From the NCBI GenBank assembly GCA_910586755.1, contig CAJUJM010000095.1, positions 1 through 30,145 of the forward strand: 30,145 bases of DNA. The letters are read 5' to 3'. Position numbers and translations under genes: made by a program. This stretch comes from an uncultured Lachnospiraceae bacterium. Its GTDB lineage: Bacteria; Bacillota; Clostridia; Lachnospirales; Lachnospiraceae. Positions 1 through 6,865 of this stretch are shown here, piece by piece. The notes under the pieces were generated by a model, which did no database searches, had not been told where the DNA came from, and saw nothing but the letters and a program-made list of their open reading frames with translations. Every line of letters begins with the position of its first letter. The stretch's first letter is position 1.

Positions 1-171
1 ATATTGCTCCGCAATTTCCTCCAAACCGCAGTCTGCATACTCAGGAACCACACCTTTTAAAATGTACGCAAGAATTTCTTTGGAAGCCAATATCTTTTTA
101 CACGCTTTATCATTGTTAATTTTATCTTCTGCTGCCTTAACTGCCTGTGCAGTATACGTGTCTTGGCGCAT
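1..171 (-). CDS. Rpn/PD-(D/E)XK transposase-like protein, N-terminal part, cut by window edge
   Basis: An open frame of 57 codons starts with ATG at 169-171 on the minus strand and runs off the left edge, so only the N-terminus is visible. A good ribosome binding site (AAGGTGG) lies 6-7 bases upstream. The peptide begins MRQDTYTAQAVKAAEDKIN and continues with a short-helix segment around ILASKEILAYILKG and a GLEEIAEQY segment. That pattern resembles the start of the Rpn / PD-(D/E)XK nuclease family transposase-like proteins that are abundant in Lachnospiraceae. Members are thought to be recombination-promoting nucleases, but the catalytic core lies outside this window, so activity cannot be judged. 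It has its own promoter at 251-279 and follows a terminated candidate RNA, so it is probably a separate transcription unit. The family call rests on pattern recognition of a short N-terminus. Confidence 0.6.
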   Translation of the reverse strand, partial: MRQDTYTAQAVKAAEDKINNDKACKKILASKEILAYILKGVVPEYADCGLEEIAEQY

Positions 172-250
172 TTTATCCCACCTTTATCATTTGAGCTTGC
201 CGTCATACTCCACAGTACCCAGCTGTGTGACAGAATGCCTTTGTACCATC

Positions 251-279
251 AGTATAACATTTTTTAATTTCTCATGCAA
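251..279 (-). promoter_or_regulatory. Promoter for the Rpn-like gene
   Basis: On the minus strand a -35 box TTGCAT (274-279) and a -10 box TATACT (251-256) are separated by exactly 17 bases, and a TG one base upstream of the -10 makes it an extended -10 promoter. The predicted transcription start near 244 leaves a leader of about 70 bases before the ATG at 171. Confidence 0.75.
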
Positions 280-300
280 TATCCCTGAATTGTCTCCTAC

Positions 301-324
301 AAAAAAACGGCTCACTATAAGCCG
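301..324 (-). terminator. Intrinsic terminator of the candidate RNA
   Basis: On the minus strand CGGCT (320-324) pairs with AGCCG (308-312) around a 7-base loop, followed by seven T residues (301-307). The upstream AAA can pair with part of the T run to lengthen the stem. It points toward, and lies just upstream of, the Rpn-like gene's promoter. Confidence 0.75.
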
Positions 325-503
325 CTTTGGTTGCGAGTATAAAAATTAACTGGTATACATTTCCACACTCTGTGAAGAGTAGAACCAGTTGGTAGAGTGG
401 GGATATAAGGGGCATCTGACCATGTATGGGAACAATGAGCCCTGGCTTGGATACCTGTATCGTGGAGTTCCATACATGATGTCAGGGAGAAGCTTCCAGA
501 AGC
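301..503 (-). ncRNA. Candidate structured small RNA with its own terminator
   Basis: No convincing protein is encoded here, but the minus strand can fold extensively. An outer stem pairs 467-485 with 416-433 with only minor bulges. Inside it are two small hairpins, 458-461/450-453 and 445-447/438-440, both closing on the same tetraloop CAGG, giving a three-way junction. A second domain pairs 384-390 with 348-354 (AACTGGT with ACCAGTT) and encloses the hairpin 76-80/67-71 counted within 361-380 (ACTCT with AGAGT). The RNA then reaches an intrinsic terminator at 301-324. A small hairpin at 492-503 may mark the 5' side. A TTGACA box exists at 515-520 but no good -10 follows, so the start is unknown. 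It could be one of the published repeated Firmicutes small-RNA families or a new one. Confidence 0.5.
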
Positions 504-642
504 GTTTACTTTTATGTCAACCAATGGGCCTATTCTTTAAACAAATGTGGATAATCTGTCTGAGTATCTGCAATATGATAAATGTAAATGAAAAGTTGCA
601 ATACTCTTTTACATTTCAGTGCCATCTTCATTCTCTCGGGCG
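504..642. other. AT-rich gene-free stretch with an inverted repeat
   Basis: This is part of the roughly 600-base gap between the Rpn-like gene and pepT. No protein gene is supported here. The only notable structure is an AT-rich inverted repeat, AAATGTAAA at 580-588 and TTTACATTT at 608-616, with a 19-base spacer. Plus-strand open frames across this stretch lack ribosome binding sites and run through the terminator and the folded region next to it. Confidence 0.5.
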
Positions 643-674
643 CAAAAAAGCAACCACCAAATCTGATGGTTGCT
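643..674 (-). terminator. Terminator downstream of pepT
   Basis: On the minus strand AGCAACCA (667-674) pairs with TGGTTGCT (650-657) around a 9-base loop, and six T residues follow at 644-649. It lies about 100 bases beyond the pepT stop and probably ends the his-pepT transcript. Confidence 0.85.
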
Positions 675-771
675 TCCTGATATCTCATCATAAGGCCCGA
701 AGCTGGTTCAATAATTTGCCAAATGCAGCTACCATGCCTGCCATAAGACTTTTCCCAATATACCTTCGCTA

Positions 772-2010
772 CTAATTATCCCAGGAAAATTCTCCAAAAA
801 TCCTCACCATCTCCACCAGCACTTCCACAATCTTCTCCATAGACTGAACGCTGGCATACTCATGAACCCCGTGGTAGTTCTCGCCGCCGGTGCAAAGATT
901 GGGACAGGGAAGACCCATGTAGGAAAGCCGGGCGCCGTCGGTGCCTCCCCGGATGGGGACTGCCTTGGGCGTTACCCCTTGCTTTTCCATTGCCTCTCTG
1001 GCAATATCAATGAGGTACATATGAGGCTCGATCTGAGCTTTCATGTTGTAATAGGAATCCTTCAGATGAACGTCCACTGTGCCGGAGCCGTACTTGGTGT
1101 TTAAAAAGTCCCCTGCAGCGGCAAAAATCTTCTTTTTCTCCTCGAATTTGTCTCTGTCATGATCCCGGATAATGTAATCCAGCCGGGCCTCAACCATATC
1201 ACCCTTTATCTCTCCCAGATGGAAAAACCCTTCATATCCTTCTGTATACATAGGATTTTGGGCTACAGGCAGCAGGGAGTGAAATTCCATGGCCATCAGG
1301 CTGGCATTTTTCATAGTATTTTTAGCGGATCCGGGATGGACGCCCCGTCCGTGGATAATAACCCTTCCCGATGCGGCATTAAAGTTTTCATATTCCAGTT
1401 CCCCTAAGGCTCCTCCATCTACGGTGTAAGCCACATCTGCGCCAAAGCCCTTTACATCAAAGGCATCTGCCCCGCAGCCCACCTCTTCGTCAGGAGTAAA
1501 CCCGATTTTAATGGTTCCGTGGGGGATCTGGGGATTCCTTAGCAGATATTCTGCCGCTGCCATAATCTCCGCCACACCCGCCTTGTCATCGGCTCCCAGC
1601 AGGGTGGTTCCGTCTGTGACAATCAGATCGTCTCCCACATACCCTTTTAAAGAAGGATAATCCGCCGGGGACAGGAAAATGTTTTTCTCCTGATTTAATA
1701 CAATGACTCCTCCGTCATAGTTTTCCACAATCCGGGGCTTTACGCCTTTTCCGGAGGCGTCCGGAGAAGTATCCATATGGGCAATAAGTCCCATAACCGG
1801 GATGCTTTTGCCGGTGGTTGCCGGGATGGTGGCGTAAACATAAGACTCCTGGCTTACGCTGACATTTTCCGCCCCCATGGCCTTTAGCTCTTCTGCCAGG
1901 ACATTAGCCAAAGCCCGCTGCTTTTCCGTGCTGGGAATCTGGGGCTGCTCATCTTTCGACTGGGTATCATAAGTAACATAACGCAAAAATTTTTCAATTA
2001 CTGGTGACAT
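772..2010 (-). CDS. pepT: Tripeptide aminopeptidase (peptidase T)
   Basis: This 412-residue protein matches PepT, the M20B zinc peptidase that removes the N-terminal residue from tripeptides in the cytoplasm. Metal and catalytic positions are visible in family order: H78 and D80 in GLIAHMDTSPD, D141 in LLGADDKAG, E175-E176 in TPDEEVGCG, and a late histidine in GGENYHGVHEY. Length equals that of enterobacterial PepT. The ATG at 2010 has AAGGAG 9 bases upstream. It follows hisIE by 36 bases in the same direction and is the last gene before the terminator at 643-674, so it is probably co-transcribed with the histidine operon. That pairing may reflect supply of amino acids, but it could be simple adjacency. 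Confidence 0.95.
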   Translation of the reverse strand: MSPVIEKFLRYVTYDTQSKDEQPQIPSTEKQRALANVLAEELKAMGAENVSVSQESYVYATIPATTGKSIPVMGLIAHMDTSPDASGKGVKPRIVENYDGGVIVLNQEKNIFLSPADYPSLKGYVGDDLIVTDGTTLLGADDKAGVAEIMAAAEYLLRNPQIPHGTIKIGFTPDEEVGCGADAFDVKGFGADVAYTVDGGALGELEYENFNAASGRVIIHGRGVHPGSAKNTMKNASLMAMEFHSLLPVAQNPMYTEGYEGFFHLGEIKGDMVEARLDYIIRDHDRDKFEEKKKIFAAAGDFLNTKYGSGTVDVHLKDSYYNMKAQIEPHMYLIDIAREAMEKQGVTPKAVPIRGGTDGARLSYMGLPCPNLCTGGENYHGVHEYASVQSMEKIVEVLVEMVRIFGEFSWDN

Positions 2011-2026
2011 ATAAGCCTGCTCCTTT

Positions 2027-2043
2027 ACATAAAATTTTTATGT
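2027..2043. repeat. Short perfect palindrome in the hisIE-pepT gap
   Basis: ACATAAAA (2027-2034) and TTTTATGT (2036-2043) form a perfect 8-base inverted repeat around a single central base. It sits between the hisIE stop and the pepT ribosome binding site. It could be a protein-binding site or merely AT-rich spacer; nothing else in the sequence decides. Confidence 0.4.
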
Positions 2044-2046
2044 TAA

Positions 2047-3342
2047 TTAGCGATTCATAAGCTCTTCCGTAATATCCTCCCAGGAGATTCCCTTTTGGGC
2101 CATAAGAACCATCATGTGGTATAAAAAGTCGGAAATCTCATATTTGATCTCCTCTGGATTGGGATTCTTGGAAGCAATGACAATCTCTGTGCACTCTTCC
2201 CCCAGCTTTTTCAAAATCTTGTCGAGCCCTTTATCAAATAAGTAGTTGGTATAGGAACCTTCCTTAGGATTTTCCTTTCTGTCCTGAATCACCTGGTATA
2301 CGTCCTCAAATACCTTTAAAGGGTTGGAAGATTTGTGTTCTTTCTCTGCTATGGTTTTAAAAAAACAGGATCTGGCCCCGGTGTGGCAGGCTGCCCCCAC
2401 CTGGGATACTAATGCCAGAATGGTGTCGTTATCGCAGTCCAGTTTCAAGGATTTCACGTATTGGAAGTGGCCGGAGGTTTCCCCTTTCAGCCACAGGGAC
2501 TGGCGGCTGCGGCTGTAATAGGTCATGCGGCCTGTGGACAGGGTTTTTTCATAGGCTTCCCGGTTCATATAAGCCACCATCAGCACTTCCCGGGTTTTGT
2601 AATCCTGTGCCACCACCGGAACCAGACCGTCAGAATTTGTCTTTAGCTCTTCCCAGGAATAGGCCGCCTCAAAGGTTTCCACTCCAACTCCTCTGGCCTT
2701 TAATTCCTGCTTCAGCCACATGCAGTTGCCCTCTTTTTCGCCCGGAGCGGTTAAAATAACCCCCTTTACAGAGGGGAATTTCAGATATGAAGTAATGGTT
2801 CCCACCACATCGTCATCACAAAATACCAAAAATTCCTGATTCATACTTCCGATTTTTGTAAGATCACTCTGGGAAAGCTTTTCATCTGCCGCAATGATTT
2901 TGGACACCCCAAGCTGAGTATACTCTTCCACCGAATCCAGATAGGAGGCAGAAGGCAGGTAGGCAAAGATTTTTTCACTGCCAAACCGATCCGACGCTTC
3001 TTTCATCAGATCCACATTTTCCGGTACGGACACATCCAGATAGACGGCTCCGGCCCCTGCATAAAGATACTTTTTTACATCTTCCAGCCGTTTTGTCCGG
3101 CCGCCTGTAATAATAGGGGTGTCAATAGCCCGGGCCGCTTCCTTGATAATGCCGATAGTCCTCTCGTGCTCCTCATCTGTCTCGGATAAATCGGAAATGA
3201 GGAGCTGATCCGCCCCATTATCGCTATAATAAGAGGCCAGAGTCAAAATGTCATTGCTGAAATACTCCTGGCCATAATCCCGGATAATCGCCTGGCCATT
3301 TTTACATCCAAAGCTGGGAATCAGCTTTTTATAGTCTGTCAT
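2047..3342 (-). CDS. hisIE: HisIE bifunctional enzyme with an N-terminal degenerate HisF-like barrel
   Basis: The 431-residue protein has three parts. Residues about 230-335 are phosphoribosyl-AMP cyclohydrolase (HisI), with LDCDNDT near 301-307 and the zinc-site ACHTGARSC near 318-326. Residues about 343-431 are phosphoribosyl-ATP pyrophosphatase (HisE), with DKGLDKILKKLGEECTE. Together they perform the second and third steps of histidine synthesis. Residues about 1-225 resemble the HisF/HisA barrel (IPSFGCKNGQ, ADQLLISDLS, IDTPIITGG). The family's first catalytic aspartate, in the HisF motif LDVKDG, is G12 here, and the second, in AIDAK, falls at P130/S131. Cyclase activity therefore looks unlikely. 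The barrel may be structural, regulatory or a docking surface. The ATG at 3342 has AGGAGGG upstream. Confidence 0.93.
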   Translation of the reverse strand: MTDYKKLIPSFGCKNGQAIIRDYGQEYFSNDILTLASYYSDNGADQLLISDLSETDEEHERTIGIIKEAARAIDTPIITGGRTKRLEDVKKYLYAGAGAVYLDVSVPENVDLMKEASDRFGSEKIFAYLPSASYLDSVEEYTQLGVSKIIAADEKLSQSDLTKIGSMNQEFLVFCDDDVVGTITSYLKFPSVKGVILTAPGEKEGNCMWLKQELKARGVGVETFEAAYSWEELKTNSDGLVPVVAQDYKTREVLMVAYMNREAYEKTLSTGRMTYYSRSRQSLWLKGETSGHFQYVKSLKLDCDNDTILALVSQVGAACHTGARSCFFKTIAEKEHKSSNPLKVFEDVYQVIQDRKENPKEGSYTNYLFDKGLDKILKKLGEECTEIVIASKNPNPEEIKYEISDFLYHMMVLMAQKGISWEDITEELMNR

Positions 3343-3374
3343 AATCCCTCCTGGTCTATGCAGAAAATACGCTC

Positions 3375-4115
3375 TTAACGCGTTTCCTCTCTGCAGAAAA
3401 CTTGAAAGCGGCGGACCGCTTCCTGTAAATCAATTTTCTTTTCGTAAAGGGCTTTGCCCATAATCGCTCCCTGGATTCCTGCTTCAAAGAGGGCTTCCAG
3501 ATCCTCCATACAGGAAACGCCGCCGGAGGCGATAACATCTAAACCGGTTTCCTCTGTAAGCGTTTTCGTGGCCTTTACGTTGGGTCCGGACAACATTCCG
3601 TCCCTGGAAATATCCGTGTAGATAATATGCCGGATTCCAAAATCCTTCATCTGTCCGCACAGCTCTGACGCGGTCAAAGAGCTGACCTTCTCCCAGCCTT
3701 CCACTGCCACCAGGCCATCCTTTGCATCTACTCCCAGGACGATTTTGTCCGGGCCGAACTCTTCTACAAGCTGTTTTACAAACTCCGGGCTTTCCACTGC
3801 CTTAGTTCCAATAATAACCCGGCTGGCCCCAAGGTCTAACAGGGCTTTTACATCCTCCCGGGTGCGGATTCCGCCTCCTGTTTCTACGGGAATCCGCACC
3901 GCTTCCGCAATCTGGCGGATTGCCTCCAGATTCACCGGATGTCCGGCCAATGCCCCGTCTAAATCCACTACGTGGAGAAAGGTTCCTCCCATTTCTTCCC
4001 ACAGCATCGCCGCATCTCTTGGGGTATTGTAATAGACCTTTACATTGTCAAAAAGGCCCTGGGTCAGGCGGACACACTGTCCGTTTTTAATATCAATCGC
4101 CGGATATAGCTGCAT
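3375..4115 (-). CDS. hisA: ProFAR isomerase HisA
   Basis: HisA opens the ring of ProFAR to PRFAR, the fourth step of histidine synthesis. The 246-residue length is typical. Both catalytic aspartates are present: D8 in AIDIKNG and the second in VLGVDAKDG near residue 130. The phosphate-binding segments ETGGGIRTREDV and IASGGVSCMEDL are also intact. Retention of YTDISRDGMLSGPN supports HisA over HisF. The ATG at 4115 begins on the base after the hisB stop, with AAGGAAG within the hisB end serving as ribosome binding site. The intact active site contrasts with the degenerate barrel encoded by the next gene. Confidence 0.95.
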   Translation of the reverse strand: MQLYPAIDIKNGQCVRLTQGLFDNVKVYYNTPRDAAMLWEEMGGTFLHVVDLDGALAGHPVNLEAIRQIAEAVRIPVETGGGIRTREDVKALLDLGASRVIIGTKAVESPEFVKQLVEEFGPDKIVLGVDAKDGLVAVEGWEKVSSLTASELCGQMKDFGIRHIIYTDISRDGMLSGPNVKATKTLTEETGLDVIASGGVSCMEDLEALFEAGIQGAIMGKALYEKKIDLQEAVRRFQVFCREETR

Positions 4116-4703
4116 TTAAAGACTTCCTTTCGTAGAGAGGACATCCCGGATACGGTTATCCAGAGAAACCGCCTGATCCAGAGCCTTGGAAAATGCTTTA
4201 AAAGCCCCCTCAATAATGTGATGGTTGTTGGAACCTGCCATCTGCTTAAGGTGCAGGTTCATAGCTGCGCTGTAAGAAACTGCATAGAAAAACTCTTTTA
4301 TCATCTCTGTCTCCAGATCCCCCACAAACTCCCGGTCAAGGTTCAAATCATAAGCCAGGTAAGGACGGCCGCACAGGTCCAGGGAACACAGGATCAGGGA
4401 TTCATCCATGGGAAGAATGGCGGTTCCGTAACGGACAATCCCCCTTTTCTCCCCCAGTGCCTCTTTTATGGCAGTCCCCAGCACAATTCCCACATCCTCA
4501 ATGGTGTGGTGGCTGTCCACATTCAGATCCCCCTCCGCCTCCAGGCTTAAATCAAAAAAACCATGGCGGGCAAAGCTTTCCAGCATGTGGTCAAAAAAGC
4601 CGATGCCGGTCTGGATCCTGGCTGCTCCGCTGCCGTCTAAATCCAGAGTCAAGTGAATCCGGGTTTCTTTGGTATTCCGGATGATTTCCGCAGTTCGGGC
4701 CAT
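4116..4703 (-). CDS. hisB: Imidazoleglycerol-phosphate dehydratase
   Basis: HisB dehydrates imidazoleglycerol phosphate to imidazoleacetol phosphate. The 195-residue monofunctional form lacks the histidinol phosphatase domain found in enterobacteria. The metal-binding histidine clusters are visible: FFDHMLESFARHG near 37-49, DSHHTIEDVG near 64-73 and SNNHHIIEGAFKA near 158-170. The ATG at 4703 follows AAGGAGG. The gap to hisD upstream is about 209 bases, unusually long for this operon, and is filled by two copies of a structured repeat. Confidence 0.96.
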   Translation of the reverse strand: MARTAEIIRNTKETRIHLTLDLDGSGAARIQTGIGFFDHMLESFARHGFFDLSLEAEGDLNVDSHHTIEDVGIVLGTAIKEALGEKRGIVRYGTAILPMDESLILCSLDLCGRPYLAYDLNLDREFVGDLETEMIKEFFYAVSYSAAMNLHLKQMAGSNNHHIIEGAFKAFSKALDQAVSLDNRIRDVLSTKGSL

Positions 4704-4747
4704 AATCTGCCTCCTTTTTTCGTTGTACCTTATTCTTCCTCTTATGG

Positions 4748-4839
4748 TATCGGCACGCGCCGCACTGCGGCACCTGCCACTTCGTCAGAACACATTCCAG
4801 TTGTGAAACTTACGTTTCACAAGTGTTCTTCCTCTTCAA
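4748..4839 (-). repeat. Structured intergenic repeat, copy 1 (tandem)
   Basis: This copy is identical over 92 bases to copy 2, which begins 96 bases later. Read on the transcribed (minus) strand, it starts with GAGGAAGAACAC, forms a 9-base hairpin with arms TTGTGAAAC and GTTTCACAA, and has an outer stem AGAACAC with GTGTTCT. It ends with a GC-rich hairpin centred on GCCGC and GCGGC. An 11-base TTCTTCCTCTT motif (plus strand) sits at 4733-4743, 4826-4836 and 4922-4932 and frames the units. It lies between hisD and hisB, just upstream of the hisB ribosome binding site. Confidence 0.85.
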
Positions 4840-4843
4840 GTTG

Positions 4844-4935
4844 TATCGGCACGCGCCGCACTGCGGCACCTGCCACTTCGTCAGAACACATTCCAGTTGT
4901 GAAACTTACGTTTCACAAGTGTTCTTCCTCTTCAA
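4844..4935 (-). repeat. Structured intergenic repeat, copy 2 (overlaps the hisD end)
   Basis: This copy is identical to copy 1 over 92 bases. Its hisD-proximal edge (4913-4935) is translated: it encodes the last hisD residues EEEEHL and the TGA stop. The hairpin with arms TTGTGAAAC and GTTTCACAA begins right at that stop codon. The element has therefore either inserted into the hisD 3' end or grown from it. Confidence 0.85.
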
Positions 4936-6217
4936 ACCGGACCCGGACGGAATTTGCGTGGGCCGTAAGGCCCTCAGCCCCGGCGAAGGTTTCAATATCC
5001 TTATGAATCTCCTTTAAGGCTTCCCTGGAGTAATAGATAATACTGGATTTTTTGATAAAATCGTCCACACCCAGGGGTGAGAAAAACTTGGCGGTTCCGT
5101 TGGTGGGAAGGACGTGGTTGGGGCCTGCAAAATAGTCTCCCAAGGGCTCAGAGCTGTACTCCCCAATAAAGATAGCCCCTGCATTCCGAATCTTTGTCAT
5201 AACCTCAAAAGGATTTCTGGTGACAATCTCCAGATGCTCCGAGGCAATCTCATTGGCAGTCTCAATAGCCTGATCAAGGGTATCTGCTACCAGGATATAT
5301 CCGTAATTTTCCAGGGATTTTTCCAAAATCTCTTTTCTGGAAAGATTTTTCACAAACTCCTCTATCTCCTGGGAAACCTTTTCTGCCAGTTCCATGCTGG
5401 TGGTTACCAAAATGGCGCTGGCCAGCTCATCGTGCTCCGCCTGGGATAATAAATCCGCCGCCACAAATCTTGGGTTGGCGCTGTCGTCGGCGATGACCAG
5501 AATCTCGCTGGGGCCTGCAATGCTGTCAATGCTTACATGGCCGTAAACTGCCTTTTTGGCAAGAGCGACGAAAATATTTCCCGGGCCTACAATTTTATTT
5601 ACCCGGGGGACAGACTCTGTGCCAAAGGCCAGGGCCGCCACTGCCTGGGCTCCCCCTGCTTTATACACCTCTGTGGCTCCTGCCAGACAGGCGGCTGTAA
5701 GGGTAACGGGATTGACCTTTCCGTCCTTTCCCGGAGGAGTTACCATGACAATCCGGGGAACCCCTGCCACCACGGCGGGGATAATGTTCATGAGAACCGA
5801 TGAGGGATAGGCCGCCTTTCCTCCCGGCACATAGACTCCCACGCTTTCCAGGGGGGTAATCTTCTGCCCCAATATGGTTCCGTCCGGCTTGCTGTCAAAC
5901 CAGCTCTGACGGCGCTGTTTCTCATGGTAAGCCCGGATATTTTCCATGGATCTTTTCATAACCTCCAAAAGAGCGGGATCCACCTGCTCCATGGCCTTTT
6001 GTATCTCTTCTTTGGTAACCCGGACAGTTTCCCCGGTAATCACTGCCCCGTCAAACTTTTCCGTATAGGCGAAAAGAGCCTTGTCTTTATTCTCCTTTAC
6101 ATCCTGTACAATTGTCTCAACGGCCTTGGCATATTGGCTGTAATTGTTGGGATCTCTCTTTAACAAATCCGATAAAATATTTTGTTTGGAACTCTCGTCC
6201 AATGTGATGATTCTCAT
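4913..6217 (-). CDS. hisD: Histidinol dehydrogenase
   Basis: HisD carries out the last two steps of histidine synthesis, oxidising L-histidinol to L-histidine with NAD in a zinc-dependent reaction. The 434-residue length is normal. Diagnostic segments are YVPGGKAAYPSS, GPGNIFVALAKK, IAGPSEILVIADD, the zinc and catalytic region SQAEHDELAS, and GPNHVLPTNGTAKF, ending in EGLTAHANSVRVR. The ATG at 6217 overlaps the hisG stop in an ATGA arrangement, implying translational coupling, with GGGAGG upstream. The final residues FEEEEHL are encoded within the dispersed repeat, so this acidic tail is probably not ancestral. Confidence 0.96.
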   Translation of the reverse strand: MRIITLDESSKQNILSDLLKRDPNNYSQYAKAVETIVQDVKENKDKALFAYTEKFDGAVITGETVRVTKEEIQKAMEQVDPALLEVMKRSMENIRAYHEKQRRQSWFDSKPDGTILGQKITPLESVGVYVPGGKAAYPSSVLMNIIPAVVAGVPRIVMVTPPGKDGKVNPVTLTAACLAGATEVYKAGGAQAVAALAFGTESVPRVNKIVGPGNIFVALAKKAVYGHVSIDSIAGPSEILVIADDSANPRFVAADLLSQAEHDELASAILVTTSMELAEKVSQEIEEFVKNLSRKEILEKSLENYGYILVADTLDQAIETANEIASEHLEIVTRNPFEVMTKIRNAGAIFIGEYSSEPLGDYFAGPNHVLPTNGTAKFFSPLGVDDFIKKSSIIYYSREALKEIHKDIETFAGAEGLTAHANSVRVRFEEEEHL

Positions 6218-6864
6218 GCGCCATCCTCCCGAAGTATCTGTTTTAAGTCCTGTATCAGCTTGGTAATCCTCTCATTTTCCCTTTTCATGCTTACCTGATT
6301 TACCACCATCCTGGCGGAAAGGCCGCATACCTCTTCCAGCACCGTAAGGCCGTTTTCCCGCAGGGTGGATCCGGTCTCCACAATGTCTACAATCACCTCA
6401 GAAAGTCCTACAATGGGCGCCAGCTCAATGGAACCGTTGAGTTTAATAATCTCTACGGTCTGATGCTTTTTATTATAAAAATAGTCCTTTGCAATATTGG
6501 GGTATTTGGTGGCCACCCGGATCAATTCGTGGTGCTTTAGCTTCTCCCTGGCGGATTCCGGCCCGCAGACACACATACGGCACTTTCCCAGCCCTAAATC
6601 CACCACCTCGTAAAGCTTGCGTCCTTCCTCTAAAATGGTATCCTTTCCCACAATGCCAATATCGGCGGCCCCGTATTCTACATAGGTGGGAACGTCATTG
6701 GCCTTGGCGAGGAAAAAACGCACTCCCAGATCTTCATTGACAAAAATCAGCTTTCTGGAGGATTTGTCCTTCATCTCATCACAGGTAATGCCTATCTGTT
6801 CAAAAAGCTCCATAGCCTTCTGGGCCAGCCGCCCCTTGGCAAGAGCCACTGTCAAATATCTCAT
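6214..6864 (-). CDS. hisG: ATP phosphoribosyltransferase, short form catalytic subunit
   Basis: HisG joins ATP and PRPP to give phosphoribosyl-ATP, the committed step of histidine synthesis. At 216 residues it is the short form, which lacks the C-terminal regulatory domain and works as a complex with HisZ, encoded just upstream. Visible features are the N-terminal VALAKGRLAQKAMELF, the GAADIGIVGKD segment, and the PRPP-binding region DIVETGSTLRENGL near residues 160-173. The ATG at 6864 lies one base past the hisZ stop, with AGAGGG as ribosome binding site. Feedback control by histidine is expected through the HisZ partner, from family knowledge. Confidence 0.96.
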   Translation of the reverse strand: MRYLTVALAKGRLAQKAMELFEQIGITCDEMKDKSSRKLIFVNEDLGVRFFLAKANDVPTYVEYGAADIGIVGKDTILEEGRKLYEVVDLGLGKCRMCVCGPESAREKLKHHELIRVATKYPNIAKDYFYNKKHQTVEIIKLNGSIELAPIVGLSEVIVDIVETGSTLRENGLTVLEEVCGLSARMVVNQVSMKRENERITKLIQDLKQILREDGA

Positions 6865-6865
6865 A

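Noticed and set aside
315..524. A 69-codon minus-strand open frame
   Set aside because: It covers the folded candidate RNA and enters its terminator; the peptide has no domain-like pattern.
389..775. A 128-codon plus-strand open frame in the gap before pepT
   Set aside because: It has no ribosome binding site, resembles no known protein, and runs through the candidate RNA and the pepT terminator.
2412..2759. A 115-codon plus-strand open frame inside hisIE
   Set aside because: It is antisense to a well-supported conserved gene and has no family resemblance.
4733..4935. CRISPR array
   Set aside because: There are only two units in direct tandem, with no unique spacers between them and no cas genes nearby.
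4653..5006. A 117-codon plus-strand open frame with an internal protein repeat
   Set aside because: The repeat is only the translation of the 96-base tandem DNA element, antisense to hisB and hisD.
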